50,698 nt of DNA from an uncultured Phocaeicola sp. (GTDB lineage: Bacteria > Bacteroidota > Bacteroidia > Bacteroidales > Bacteroidaceae), in contig CALUJF010000019.1 of assembly GCA_944320855.1 (NCBI GenBank), positions 1 to 50,698 of the forward strand, in the 5' to 3' direction. The translations under genes and the position numbers were made by a program. The notes under the pieces are model-generated. The model made no database searches. It was not told the origin of the DNA and saw nothing but the letters and a program-made list of their open reading frames with translations. This document shows positions 25,901 through 33,018 of the stretch, piece by piece (positions within the stretch are counted from its first letter, which is position 1; each line of letters starts with the position of its first letter).

Positions 25901-26139
25901 TCCCTGTCAGTAAAACGGTAGTCATTCAGTCTTTCCAGCTGCACACGAAGATTCGCCACCAGTTCCTTCTCAGAAGTGATTGGAAGATAATCATACGCCT
26001 GTGTCCGGAGCTGCTCTATAAACTCCTTTTCCATTTCCGCCTCACTCTGATACTGCTTAGCCGAGCGATATCGCGGTTCATAATCTGCTACTACTGTGCT
26101 CAGCGGATTTTCCGCTACCATTTTATATTGGTCTGACAT
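22984..26139 (-). CDS. hsdR: Type I restriction endonuclease, subunit R
   Basis: HsdR cuts DNA after ATP-driven translocation in the HsdRMS complex. The N-terminal PD-(D/E)XK nuclease is marked by LVHVELKRRG (about 155-175). The superfamily 2 motor has Walker A HTTGSGKT (about 325), DECH in IFDECHRSQFGE (about 422) and GFTGTP (about 454); a late motif QAYSRTNRI completes it. At 1051 residues it is full length and in frame, and the composition resembles the EcoR124 (type IC) subfamily. It is separated from hsdS by an Rpn-type gene on the same strand and an ATPase gene on the other. The Rpn gene lies only 12 bp upstream, so hsdR is probably transcribed with it. Confidence 0.93.
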   Translation of the reverse strand: MSDQYKMVAENPLSTVVADYEPRYRSAKQYQSEAEMEKEFIEQLRTQAYDYLPITSEKELVANLRVQLERLNDYRFTDREWTAFFKEKIANQNNGIVEKTAIVQEDHIQLLTREDGTVKNIYLIDKDNIHNNSLQVINQYVPEGGNHENRYDVTILVNGLPLVHVELKRRGVDIKEAFNQIRRYSRDSFWAGSGLFEFVQIFVISNGTQTKYYSNTTRSSHIQELTKKAKQKGKNQTSNSFEFTSYWARRDNQIIPDLVDFTATFFAKHTLLNILTKYCVFTSEKLLLVMRPYQIAATESILQQVRVSTNYKKYGTVDGGGYVWHTTGSGKTLTSFKTARLASKMEGIDKVLFVVDRKDLDYQTMKEYDRFEKGAANSNTNTAVLKKQLENDDAHIIITTIQKLSIFISQNRSHEVYGKHIVMIFDECHRSQFGEMHTAIVKKFKKYHLFGFTGTPIFPNNSFTGGKFDLKTTDQAFGKRLHIYTIVDAIADGNVLPFRVDYISTMREQEDIRDEQVRNIDCEKALMAPERISHIVAYILEHFAQKTKRNGKSFTFNKLTNISEVAEGGKKGKNEVKEQKQKVRMQGFNSIFAVSSIEAAKLYYLEFKRQMEELSPDRKLNVAIIYSYGANEAEEDFSGIPDDENSENTDGLDKSSRDFLESAIVDYNEMFTTNYDTSSEKFQNYYKDVSLRMKNREIDLLIVVNMFLTGFDATTLNTLWVDKNLRMHGLLQAYSRTNRILNSIKTFGNIVCFRNLEHATNESIALFGDKEAGGLVLLKTFDEYYNGYEDENGKHQTGYRELVNALLEDYPLETRIMGEDSEKKFIRLYGAILKATNILSTFDQFAGMEILSERDVQDYHSLYIDLYEKYRRDRQGDVVNVNVNDDIIFEMELIKQVEINIDYILYLIEQMHDGNTGDKEIRITIQKAIGASPDLRNKRELIENFIDQLTPDKNVCDDWQKYVKEQQRRQLDEIISEEKLKPEETYHFVNQSFKDGGIQESGTGIAKILPPMSIFDKTREVKKKTVLEKLKAFFERFFDISGGDLYFCDRK

Positions 26140-26151
26140 ATTCTTTTATTC

Positions 26152-27198
26152 CTATAACTCCATAATCTCACTTTCAGACAGTCCTGTAATCCGACTTATC
26201 TGTTCTGTTGGCATACCTATATTCTTCATGTTGAGAGCTATGCTTTTTTGAGTTTTCACAGTTCCTTCTTCCAATCCTTCAGCACGACCTTCAGCACGAC
26301 CTTCCTCACGTCCCTGTTCTATACCCTTAGCTCGTCCCTCTTCCAGACCTTTTTCCCAACTTTCATTCCTTACATCCTCTTCCACTATACGGTTTACCCA
26401 ATATCTGTCCATCGCCTTATCATATGCCAAACGGTCCTCCTCCGAGAGATTTGCCACAGCTGCGAGTTCGCCCAACCGATAGAACACCTGTTCCTTCAAC
26501 GCATCAGGCATCCTGCTCCAGTAGCGCATGTTCTTCAGTGCATAGATGAGTTTGTCATACAGAGTTTCGCACTCTTCGAGTTCTTTATTGAAATACGGGA
26601 ATTGCAAATAAATCTGTCTGAAATGGGGGTTTATCACCTCTCCTGTTTCCCTATCGGCTATCACTGTATCCGTTCTGAATCTTTCCTTCAGAATCGGTTC
26701 CTTGAAGTTCATCAGGAAAACCCCGTACACAGTGGAAAGCTTGTATTTAGAACCATACTTATCTATTTTCTGTTCTCTGAGCATAAATACATCATCACCA
26801 TTCTGAAGTTCGTCGGCTTTTTGTCCCAATCTCAGTTCAATTTCCTTTTTCCTCTTTTCCGATATATTATTCACTTGTCTGCCTATCGCCCTGCACATAT
26901 AGTATAAAGTACGGTCAATGAAATTATTGTGCGAGCGGTTCTGCATCTCCACAATGATATATTCGCCTTTCGATGTCAGGCAGTATAAATCGTAGATGAT
27001 ACCGGCATCGGAAACATTATCTGCATGATCTTCCTTATCGAGCAATGTCAGGTCCTCTATACGATGCTCGCCTACCAACAACTCATTAAGCAAAGTTATA
27101 AGCAAATCCTTGCTTGCGGGCTGTCCGAAGATAATCTTAAATCCTAAATCGGTGAACGGATTCACAAAGTGTCCTGCTCCAAAAACCTTATCTCTCAT
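26152..27198 (-). CDS. Rpn family PD-(D/E)XK nuclease/putative transposase
   Basis: This 348-residue protein starts MRDKVFGAGHFVNPFTDLGFKIIFG, typical of the PDDEXK_2 (Rpn/transposase-like) family. The nuclease core shows Asp in IIYDLYCLT and Glu-Met-Gln in YIIVEMQNRS (about 105-125), then an Arg-rich helix. The C terminus (about 285-325) is a Glu-Gly-Arg repeat (GREEGRAEGRAEGLEEG), common in this family. E. coli Rpn proteins promote recombination and some homologues act in phage defence. Here it sits 12 bp before hsdR with its own promoter, so it may share that promoter with hsdR. Terminal repeats proving mobility were not seen. Confidence 0.85.
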   Translation of the reverse strand: MRDKVFGAGHFVNPFTDLGFKIIFGQPASKDLLITLLNELLVGEHRIEDLTLLDKEDHADNVSDAGIIYDLYCLTSKGEYIIVEMQNRSHNNFIDRTLYYMCRAIGRQVNNISEKRKKEIELRLGQKADELQNGDDVFMLREQKIDKYGSKYKLSTVYGVFLMNFKEPILKERFRTDTVIADRETGEVINPHFRQIYLQFPYFNKELEECETLYDKLIYALKNMRYWSRMPDALKEQVFYRLGELAAVANLSEEDRLAYDKAMDRYWVNRIVEEDVRNESWEKGLEEGRAKGIEQGREEGRAEGRAEGLEEGTVKTQKSIALNMKNIGMPTEQISRITGLSESEIMEL

Positions 27199-27227
27199 AT
27201 TTTAAAGACGTATTAATATCAAATATG

Positions 27228-27235
27228 CAAATATA
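27228..27235 (-). promoter_or_regulatory. Probable -7 element for the Rpn-hsdR unit
   Basis: TATATTTG on the minus strand, about 30 nt before the ATG at 27198. The -33 region is weak (TCTG at 18 bp). If used, it is the nearest promoter for hsdR. Confidence 0.45.
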
Positions 27236-27315
27236 GCCTTTTTCCTTAAATCACAGAACATTACACGGGATGATTTTTCGTATTGCCGCATCAGGCTCAA
27301 CACATCTCACTTAGC

Positions 27316-27425
27316 GAACGGCCAATGAACGCCCGGTGAACATAATATGAACGATTTTCGAATGGGATTTAAATGCCATTTAAATGCTATTTAAACAGTA
27401 TTTAAACGTTGCTTAAAGACGACTG
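27316..27425. repeat. 11-bp periodic repeat array, ten exact units
   Basis: Ten units of exactly 11 bp start at 27316, 27327, 27338, 27349, 27360, 27371, 27382, 27393, 27404 and 27415. They run from GAACGGCCAAT and GAACGCCCGGT through GAATGGGATTT to AAATGCCATTT and AAACAGTATTT. The array fills most of the 320-bp gap between the divergent Rpn and ATPase genes; the remainder holds their promoters. It resembles the array at 8823-8946 read on the other strand. Confidence 0.8.
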
Positions 27426-27461
27426 TTACAATAAATGTACATACACTTTTTGTTACATCAG

Positions 27462-27493
27462 TTTGTGTAGTTACATTTTATGTACTATATTTG
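27462..27493 (+). promoter_or_regulatory. Promoter of the ATPase gene
   Basis: TTTG (27462-27465), exactly 20 bp, and TATATTTG (27486-27493) form a textbook Bacteroidetes promoter. The predicted leader is about 20 nt. An imperfect inverted repeat lies upstream and across it (TGTACATACAC near 27436-27446, GTGTAGTTACA near 27465-27475) and could be an operator. Confidence 0.7.
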
Positions 27494-27518
27494 TGTAGAA
27501 AATCAATAATCGAGCATT

Positions 27519-28652
27519 ATGGAAACTCCGTTTATATTTGGAAAGATTGCCACCGAGAAGAATTTTACAGACCGTGAGAAGGAAACAGCCGACCTGGTTC
27601 AGAACTTTATATCATTAATCAACACGATTATCATATCTCCTCGTCGCTGGGGTAAAAGTTCGCTTGTAAATAAGGCTGCAAGGTTAGCCATGGAGCAGGA
27701 CAGTAATCTCCGAATCTGTCATATCGACCTTTTCAATGTTCGCAGCGAGGAACATTTTTATTCATTGCTCGCTCAGAAAGTTATTGCCGCTACTTCCACA
27801 AAATGGGAAGAGGCAATCGAGAGTGCAAAGAGTTTCTTTTCGCATCTTGTTCCCAAGATTTCAATCGGTACCGACCCTACTACTGAGGTTTCAATTGATT
27901 TTGACTGGGAAGAAGTAAAGCGTAACCCGGACGAAGTACTCGACCTTGCCGAAAAGATTGCCGGAAAGAAGGGCCTGAAAATTGTTATTTGCATTGACGA
28001 GTTCCAGAACATCTCTGAATTTACCGACCCTGACTATTTTCAGAAAAAGCTGCGTTCACATTGGCAGCTGCATCAGAACGTTGCTTATTGCCTCTATGGC
28101 AGCAAGCGCCACATGATGATGGAAGTGTTCACCGACTCATCCAAACCATTCTACAAGTTCGGCAATCTGATGTTTCTCAATAAGATTGAGACACCTTGCC
28201 TCGTGGAATTTTTCAAGAGTCGTTTCGCCGATACCGGCAAGAGCATCAGCGATGAGGCAAGCCACTTGATTGTAAAGCTCGTAGATAATCATCCGTACTA
28301 CGCGCAACAGTTAGCACAACTGTCCTGGCTCAGAACGAAGGAGATTTGTGACGTTGAAATAGTGCGCGAAGCACATACTTCATTGATGGAACAGTTAAGT
28401 CTGTTGTTTGTAACAATCACCGAAACACTGACCACACAGCAACTGAACTACCTCAATGCTCTTATTGCCGGCGAAAAAGCCATCAGTTCGACCGAAGTCA
28501 TGCATCGCTATCAGATATCCTCAACGACCTCAATATCCCGTTCAAAGGCAGCCCTTATCAAGAATGACATATTGGATAATAAGGCCGGCGAAATCTCGTT
28601 TCAAGACCCGATTTATGCCTATTGGCTGAAGACGGAATACTTTGCGAAATAA
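27519..28652 (+). CDS. AAA-type ATPase of the archaeal-ATPase/STAND-like group
   Basis: This 377-residue protein starts with a P-loop module: FIFGKIATEKNFTDRE (typical N-terminal entry), Walker A SPRRWGKSSL (about 40-49) and Walker B IVICIDEFQN (about 153-162), then a sensor-like GSKRHMM. The C-terminal part (about 265-375) reads like a winged helix (ISSTEVMHRYQISSTTSISRSKAALIKNDIL). The family is common in Bacteroidetes and archaea and its function is unsettled. It is the only plus-strand gene inside the restriction-modification locus, has its own strong promoter and is flanked by 11-bp repeat units on both sides, suggesting separate acquisition. Confidence 0.8.
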   Translation: METPFIFGKIATEKNFTDREKETADLVQNFISLINTIIISPRRWGKSSLVNKAARLAMEQDSNLRICHIDLFNVRSEEHFYSLLAQKVIAATSTKWEEAIESAKSFFSHLVPKISIGTDPTTEVSIDFDWEEVKRNPDEVLDLAEKIAGKKGLKIVICIDEFQNISEFTDPDYFQKKLRSHWQLHQNVAYCLYGSKRHMMMEVFTDSSKPFYKFGNLMFLNKIETPCLVEFFKSRFADTGKSISDEASHLIVKLVDNHPYYAQQLAQLSWLRTKEICDVEIVREAHTSLMEQLSLLFVTITETLTTQQLNYLNALIAGEKAISSTEVMHRYQISSTTSISRSKAALIKNDILDNKAGEISFQDPIYAYWLKTEYFAK

Positions 28653-28752
28653 TCCCAAACCTGCATCAATAGTCTCGCAATAGATAGTATAATATCACTT
28701 AAGAGATTAACCATTTAGTTCAAAAAGCGTGGTTAGTAAAAACTAAAATGGT

Positions 28753-28794
28753 GTTCATTAGCCATTCACTGACCGTTCAGTGAATAGCTAAAGG
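28753..28794. terminator. Hairpin with 11-bp spaced units between the ATPase gene and hsdS
   Basis: GTTC/ATTC units at 28753, 28764 and 28775 are 11 bp apart. ATTCACTGA (28764-28772) pairs with TCAGTGAAT (28777-28785), and the flanks TTAGC and GCTAA extend the stem. It lies where the ATPase and hsdS transcripts converge and may end both. Confidence 0.6.
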
Positions 28795-28799
28795 ACAAA

Positions 28800-30041
28800 T
28801 CAAGATATTCTTTTGAATGTCAACAGTTTGTTACGGTAATACTCGTATTGTTCCTGAACGGCTGCTATCTCTGCAGGAAGTCCTGCGGTGAGGTCGTTTA
28901 CCAGGGACTCGAATTTGTCGAGAATGGAGACGATGCGTTGCTGTTCGGAGAGAGGGGGAACTGGGATTGTTATTTTTTCTAAATCAGACATTTTAATATC
29001 TATAACCTTTGCTCCTCTCGCATACTTTTTCTTTTGTTGGAAAAAATATTCTGTTTGAAAAATGTATGCTATATATTTAGGGATTTCATTATGTGCAAAT
29101 ACACACGCATGACCACCTGTTACTATATCTTCTTCACCTAACCAAACAACAGCTTTACATACATCTTCTATATTTTCGCTTGTACACGCTATTACAAGAT
29201 TTCCACTTTTCACTTTTGTCAATTTTTGCGCCAAATCATAAGGCACAAAAGATTTTGTAGTGTCTGTCGAAGTACCATAATATGTATATATTTGGCCATA
29301 GTGAATACACCCAACTCCTGCTTCTGTAAAATCCTTTTTCTGTAGTCCATTCCCCCTTACAAAGGTACCTATTTCTCCTAACTTCATCCACTTCACCCCC
29401 TCATCATTCTCATCAAAAGTGAATAACTTATTTCGATAATACTCATATTGTTCCTTTCGCGCTTGCAGCTCCGCTTGCAAATTAGCTTGTAACTCAGCTG
29501 CATGCGATGTGAAGATATCGAGAATACGGACTATTTCGTTTTGGACTTCAATGGGAGGAATAGGTATTTCCAATTTCCTAAATTTACTCATATCAACAGA
29601 TGCAAATCCAGAAATATTGGTATTATTCTTACACCATTCTCCAACAATGAATAAATAGTAGAACAAATACTTGTCAAGTATTTGTTCTACCAGCGATTTA
29701 CGAATTGTTAAATTCGTAAATTGCTGATTCGCAAGCGAATCAGCAATTATGAGCGCATGCTCGCCTATGGTAGCGGTAGTGGCAATTATAAAAGAATTTG
29801 CAGGAAATAATCTGCCACCTTTAACTGCTTCTTTTGTTATATGTTGTATAGAATCAGACAAAATTCGTCCATTTTGCCTAATATCTTCCATTCTAAACCA
29901 CGGAATTGTACCATTATTCCAATATCTATCATTTGCTTTAGAAGGAGTATAACCATTTCTCATTTCAAAGACTTCATCCATTCTCATAAACTCCACCCCA
30001 TCAGGACAAAGTTCCTTTATCAAATCCTGCAACTTACTCAT
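28800..30041 (-). CDS. hsdS: Type I restriction-modification specificity subunit
   Basis: HsdS reads the DNA target for methylation and cleavage. The 413-residue protein has two target-recognition domains (about 14-165 and 215-370) separated by central and C-terminal conserved helices. Both helices carry EQYEYYRNKL (about 196-205 and 399-408), as expected of the pseudo-twofold HsdS structure. TRD1 includes IPPIEVQNEIVRILD and TRD2 includes VPPLSEQQRIVSILD. The start overlaps the hsdM stop (ATGA). Codons about 98-128 lie in three consecutive near-perfect palindromes (29658-29748). No second hsdS copy is present nearby. The target sequence cannot be predicted. Confidence 0.92.
   Translation of the reverse strand: MSKLQDLIKELCPDGVEFMRMDEVFEMRNGYTPSKANDRYWNNGTIPWFRMEDIRQNGRILSDSIQHITKEAVKGGRLFPANSFIIATTATIGEHALIIADSLANQQFTNLTIRKSLVEQILDKYLFYYLFIVGEWCKNNTNISGFASVDMSKFRKLEIPIPPIEVQNEIVRILDIFTSHAAELQANLQAELQARKEQYEYYRNKLFTFDENDEGVKWMKLGEIGTFVRGNGLQKKDFTEAGVGCIHYGQIYTYYGTSTDTTKSFVPYDLAQKLTKVKSGNLVIACTSENIEDVCKAVVWLGEEDIVTGGHACVFAHNEIPKYIAYIFQTEYFFQQKKKYARGAKVIDIKMSDLEKITIPVPPLSEQQRIVSILDKFESLVNDLTAGLPAEIAAVQEQYEYYRNKLLTFKRIS
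29658..29748. repeat. Three adjoining palindromes inside hsdS
   Basis: Palindrome 1: 16-bp perfect arms (29658-29673, 29675-29690) around one base. Palindrome 2: 16-bp arms with one mismatch (29691-29706, 29711-29726) around GTTA. Palindrome 3: 14-bp perfect arms (29719-29732, 29735-29748) around AA; its left arm overlaps the right arm of palindrome 2. The hsdS frame stays open through all three. Confidence 0.9.
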
Positions 30042-31606
30042 AGTCCGTCCTCCTCCAATTCTGCCACTATCCTGTCTATCTCCGTGCGCAACTCGTTTTC
30101 ACGTGCCACGATACGGCGTATGCGCTCGTTCAGTTCCTTGATATCCGTCTGCGGACGGGTATCTTCCGCCTCTACATAGCTGCTGACCGACAGATTATAG
30201 TCGTTTTCGGCTATGGCGGCATTGTCCACCAAGGCAGAAAAATGTTTCACTTCCTTGCGGTCGATATACTCATTGAGGATGTTATTTATATTTTCAGGCG
30301 AGAGCTTGTTCTTGTTGCCCTCGTGGATAAACTCGGCACCGGCATCGATGAACAGAGTCTTGTTCTCCTTCTTGCTTTTCTTCAGGACTATGATGCAGGT
30401 GGCTATCGACACTCCGAAGAAAAGATTGGAAGGCAGCTGGATGACAGTATCCACATAGTTGTTGTCTATCAGATATTTGCGAATCTTCTGCTCCGCTCCG
30501 CCACGATAGAGCACACCGGGAAACTCGACTATTGCCGCTGTTCCGTCGGTGGAAAGCCACGACAGCATGTGCATAGTAAAGGCAAGGTCAGCCTTGGTTT
30601 TCGGCGCCAATACTCCGGCAGGTGCGAAACGCGGGTCGTTGATAAGCACCGGATTGGAATCGCCCGCCCACTTGGTGGAATAAGGCGGATTGGAAACTAT
30701 GGCATCGAAAGGCTCGTCATCCCAGTGATACGGCTCGGTCAGCGTGTCGCCACAATGGATGTCGAACTTCTCATAATTGATGTCATGAAGGAACATATTG
30801 ATGCGGCAGAGGTTGTAAGTGGTGATATTGATTTCCTGTCCGAAGAAACCTGTGCGCACATTCTCCTTGCCCAATACCTTGGCAAACTGCAACAGCAATG
30901 AGCCGGAACCGCAAGCAGGGTCATAGACCTTGTTCACCTCTTTTTTGCCCACCACAGTGATGCGTGCCAAGAGTTCGCTCACCTCCTGTGGGGTGAAGAA
31001 CTCGCCGCCCGACTTTCCGGCATTTCCGGCATACATCGTCATAAGAAACTCGTACGCATCGCCGAACACGTCTATCTGATTGTCGGCATAATCGCCTTTC
31101 AAGTCGAGATTTCCTATAGTGTTCAGAATCTTGCAGAGTGTTTCGTTGCGTTTGGTCACAGTATTGCCTAACTTGTTGCTGTTCACGTCTATATCGTCGA
31201 AAAGCCCCTTCAGGTCGTCCTCGCTGTCTGTTCCCTTGGCAGACGATTCTATATTGTCGAACACCGACTGCAGTGTTTCGTTCAGGTTAGGGTCGTTCTT
31301 CGCATTAGAGCGTACATTGCAGAACAGTTCGGAAGGAAGGATGAAGAAACCTTTTTCCTGCACTATCATCTCGCGTGCGCTTTCGGCCTCCTCGTCGGAG
31401 AAAGAAGCATAGTCGAAGTCCTCCATTCCTGCTTCCTGCTGGAGCCTGTTGATGTAGTTGGTGATATTCTCCGAAATGAAGCGGTAGAAAAGCATTCCGA
31501 GAACGTACTGTTTGAAGTCCCAACCATCTACACTGTTTCTCAAATCTTCGGCCGTAGCCCATATGGTCTTGAACAATTCCTGTTTCTGCTGTGTACTTGT
31601 TGCCAT
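30038..31606 (-). CDS. hsdM: Type I restriction-modification DNA methyltransferase subunit
   Basis: This 522-residue N6-adenine methyltransferase methylates the host target site in complex with HsdS. Motif I is YDPACGSGSLLLQF (about 228-241) for S-adenosylmethionine and motif IV is NPPYS (about 304-308), with the N-terminal HsdM helical domain before them (WDFKQYVLGMLFYRFISENI) and a C-terminal coiled coil (about 485-520) for subunit contact. The length matches the EcoR124-like subfamily. The stop overlaps the hsdS start by 4 bp. The 59-bp upstream gap holds a small palindrome (ATTTATT/AATAAAT) and no clear promoter, so readthrough from queDE is possible. Confidence 0.95.
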   Translation of the reverse strand: MATSTQQKQELFKTIWATAEDLRNSVDGWDFKQYVLGMLFYRFISENITNYINRLQQEAGMEDFDYASFSDEEAESAREMIVQEKGFFILPSELFCNVRSNAKNDPNLNETLQSVFDNIESSAKGTDSEDDLKGLFDDIDVNSNKLGNTVTKRNETLCKILNTIGNLDLKGDYADNQIDVFGDAYEFLMTMYAGNAGKSGGEFFTPQEVSELLARITVVGKKEVNKVYDPACGSGSLLLQFAKVLGKENVRTGFFGQEINITTYNLCRINMFLHDINYEKFDIHCGDTLTEPYHWDDEPFDAIVSNPPYSTKWAGDSNPVLINDPRFAPAGVLAPKTKADLAFTMHMLSWLSTDGTAAIVEFPGVLYRGGAEQKIRKYLIDNNYVDTVIQLPSNLFFGVSIATCIIVLKKSKKENKTLFIDAGAEFIHEGNKNKLSPENINNILNEYIDRKEVKHFSALVDNAAIAENDYNLSVSSYVEAEDTRPQTDIKELNERIRRIVARENELRTEIDRIVAELEEDGL

Positions 31607-31665
31607 TATTGTTTTATATAGATAAAATATGTAATGATTTATTTTAATAAATAAGCCCGATTATC

Positions 31666-32211
31666 TCACGGAATATCAATCAGCTTATGTGTCTGAAGAC
31701 TCAGCCTCCACTGTGGATGCTCCTTGATGTAGGCTATCACTTCGTTGGTATTTTGTCCTGAACATGGTTGCAGGAAATGATACTTTGCCGGCAGTCCGAG
31801 ATATGGAGATACATCCTGGCCTGTATAGACCACCTTCACTTCGTCCATATGACGTATTTTCAGCATAGCCCCCTCTTTGGGCGAACATGTTACCCAGTCG
31901 ATGTCCTCCGGCAAGACACATGTGCCGTTGGTTTCTATTGCTATATACCTGCCTGCCGCATGCAGTGCCGCTATCAGCTCACTGTCAATCCACAGCCCCG
32001 GCTCTCCTCCCGTAAGAATAACCATCCGGCACGGATAGGCAGACACCTCAGACACTATCTCATCGTCCGTCATCATACGGCCTTCTTCATGGCGTGTATC
32101 GCAGAAGCTGCATTTCAGGTTACAACCCGAGAAGCGTACAAAGACAGCGGGAGTGCCGGTGTGAAACCCTTCGCCCTGCAGACTGTAGAAAATTTCGTTA
32201 ATCTTTCTCAT
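31666..32211 (-). CDS. queE: 7-carboxy-7-deazaguanine synthase
   Basis: This 181-residue radical SAM enzyme makes 7-carboxy-7-deazaguanine in the queuosine pathway. The [4Fe-4S]-binding motif CNLKCSFC (C-x3-C-x2-C) lies at about 30-37, and the start MRKINEIFYSLQGEGFHTG is typical. TGGEPGLW is the SAM-binding GGE motif. It is at the short end for the family but all core motifs are present. The queD frame ends 14 bp inside the queE start, so translation is likely coupled. Confidence 0.94.
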   Translation of the reverse strand: MRKINEIFYSLQGEGFHTGTPAVFVRFSGCNLKCSFCDTRHEEGRMMTDDEIVSEVSAYPCRMVILTGGEPGLWIDSELIAALHAAGRYIAIETNGTCVLPEDIDWVTCSPKEGAMLKIRHMDEVKVVYTGQDVSPYLGLPAKYHFLQPCSGQNTNEVIAYIKEHPQWRLSLQTHKLIDIP

Positions 32212-32530
32212 AGATAGCTGTATTACCTTCCGACTCTTTTACTTCTACCTTGAAACAATGAGGAACCTGGCTGCATACCCAGAAAGCTATATTTTCTGCC
32301 GTAGGATTGAAAGGAAGCACATCATTCAGGTTGTTATGGTCGAGCTGTTTTTCCACCGCCTGCTTGATGTGGGTGAAATCTACCACCATACCGTTCTCGT
32401 CAAGCTCTTCGGAGCGGCAATAAACGGTTATAATCCAGTTGTGACCATGAAGCTTCTCGCATTTGCTCGGATAAGACAGTCTGAGCGAGTGTGAGGCTGA
32501 AATTTCCATCCTTTTGATTACTGTGTACAT
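32198..32530 (-). CDS. queD: 6-carboxy-5,6,7,8-tetrahydropterin synthase
   Basis: This 110-residue enzyme of the 6-pyruvoyl-tetrahydropterin synthase fold makes the QueE substrate. Zinc-binding histidines lie in ISASHSLRL and HGHNW, and the catalytic Cys is in SKCEKLHGH. I start at ATG 32530 (MYTVIKRMEIS). A longer frame upstream would run through a well-formed promoter at 32601-32631 and adds 40 residues with no family match. It is first in a queD-queE unit. Confidence 0.93.
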   Translation of the reverse strand: MYTVIKRMEISASHSLRLSYPSKCEKLHGHNWIITVYCRSEELDENGMVVDFTHIKQAVEKQLDHNNLNDVLPFNPTAENIAFWVCSQVPHCFKVEVKESEGNTAIYEKD

Positions 32531-32600
32531 AGTTGATACGTTAGTTAGATTAATACATGTTTGCTCCTGCTTAATGTCACCTCGGCAGATTAAATCACTG

Positions 32601-32631
32601 CAAAGATAGTGCAAACAGAGTGAAGTACAAA
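32601..32631 (-). promoter_or_regulatory. Promoter of queD-queE
   Basis: On the minus strand TTTG (32631-32628), 19 bp and TATCTTTG (32608-32601) match the Bacteroidetes consensus. The leader is about 65 nt; no clear preQ1 riboswitch was recognised in it. Confidence 0.7.
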
Positions 32632-32781
32632 GTGAAAGCACGGTTTTCAACTTTTAATCCCGGGGTGCATAGTATCTTATATACAGACAGGCCAACACCG
32701 TATAGACATCTATGAATCGGGCTGACAAAAACTGTATTCTGACTCGTCATTTTCTGTAAATACAATCTTTGTTTTTATATA

Positions 32782-32834
32782 TACAACTTATATATACAAA
32801 AACATAAGTTATATATACATAAATATAAGTTGTA
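32782..32834. repeat. AT-rich inverted and direct repeats in the queD/DUF4836 gap
   Basis: TACAACTTATA (32782-32792) pairs with TATAAGTTGTA (32824-32834). A further ATAAGTT at 32804-32810 lies 21 bp before the last copy. The 488-bp gap 32531-33018 also holds the queD promoter and a TATTTTTG element (32953-32960) that may serve the DUF4836 gene. No gene is supported in the gap. Confidence 0.45.
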
Positions 32835-33018
32835 TTTAGAGAATATGTACCGTTGTTTTGATGAATATACAAATACATATACATTTTTTCATCTGCAGCA
32901 ATAACTTGTAAAAAAAACCACACAATCAGCAGCAAAATATCAAGAAAAATCATATTTTTGCATAACAGGAATAAAATCCGAATCATCATAATTGTATAAC
33001 TTATTAATTTTTTATGTT

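Noticed and set aside
28800-30041. Invertible hsdS shufflon
   Set aside because: Only one hsdS and no integrase or silent TRD cassette in the window; the palindromes are local and not distant inverted copies.
32531-32650. N-terminal extension of queD
   Set aside because: It would cover a consensus promoter (32601-32631) and has no resemblance to the family.
32747-32989. Minus-strand open frame of 80 codons in the queD/DUF4836 gap
   Set aside because: Composition (many Tyr and Ile) is what AT-rich repeats produce; no ribosome site, no motif, and it covers the repeats and promoter region.
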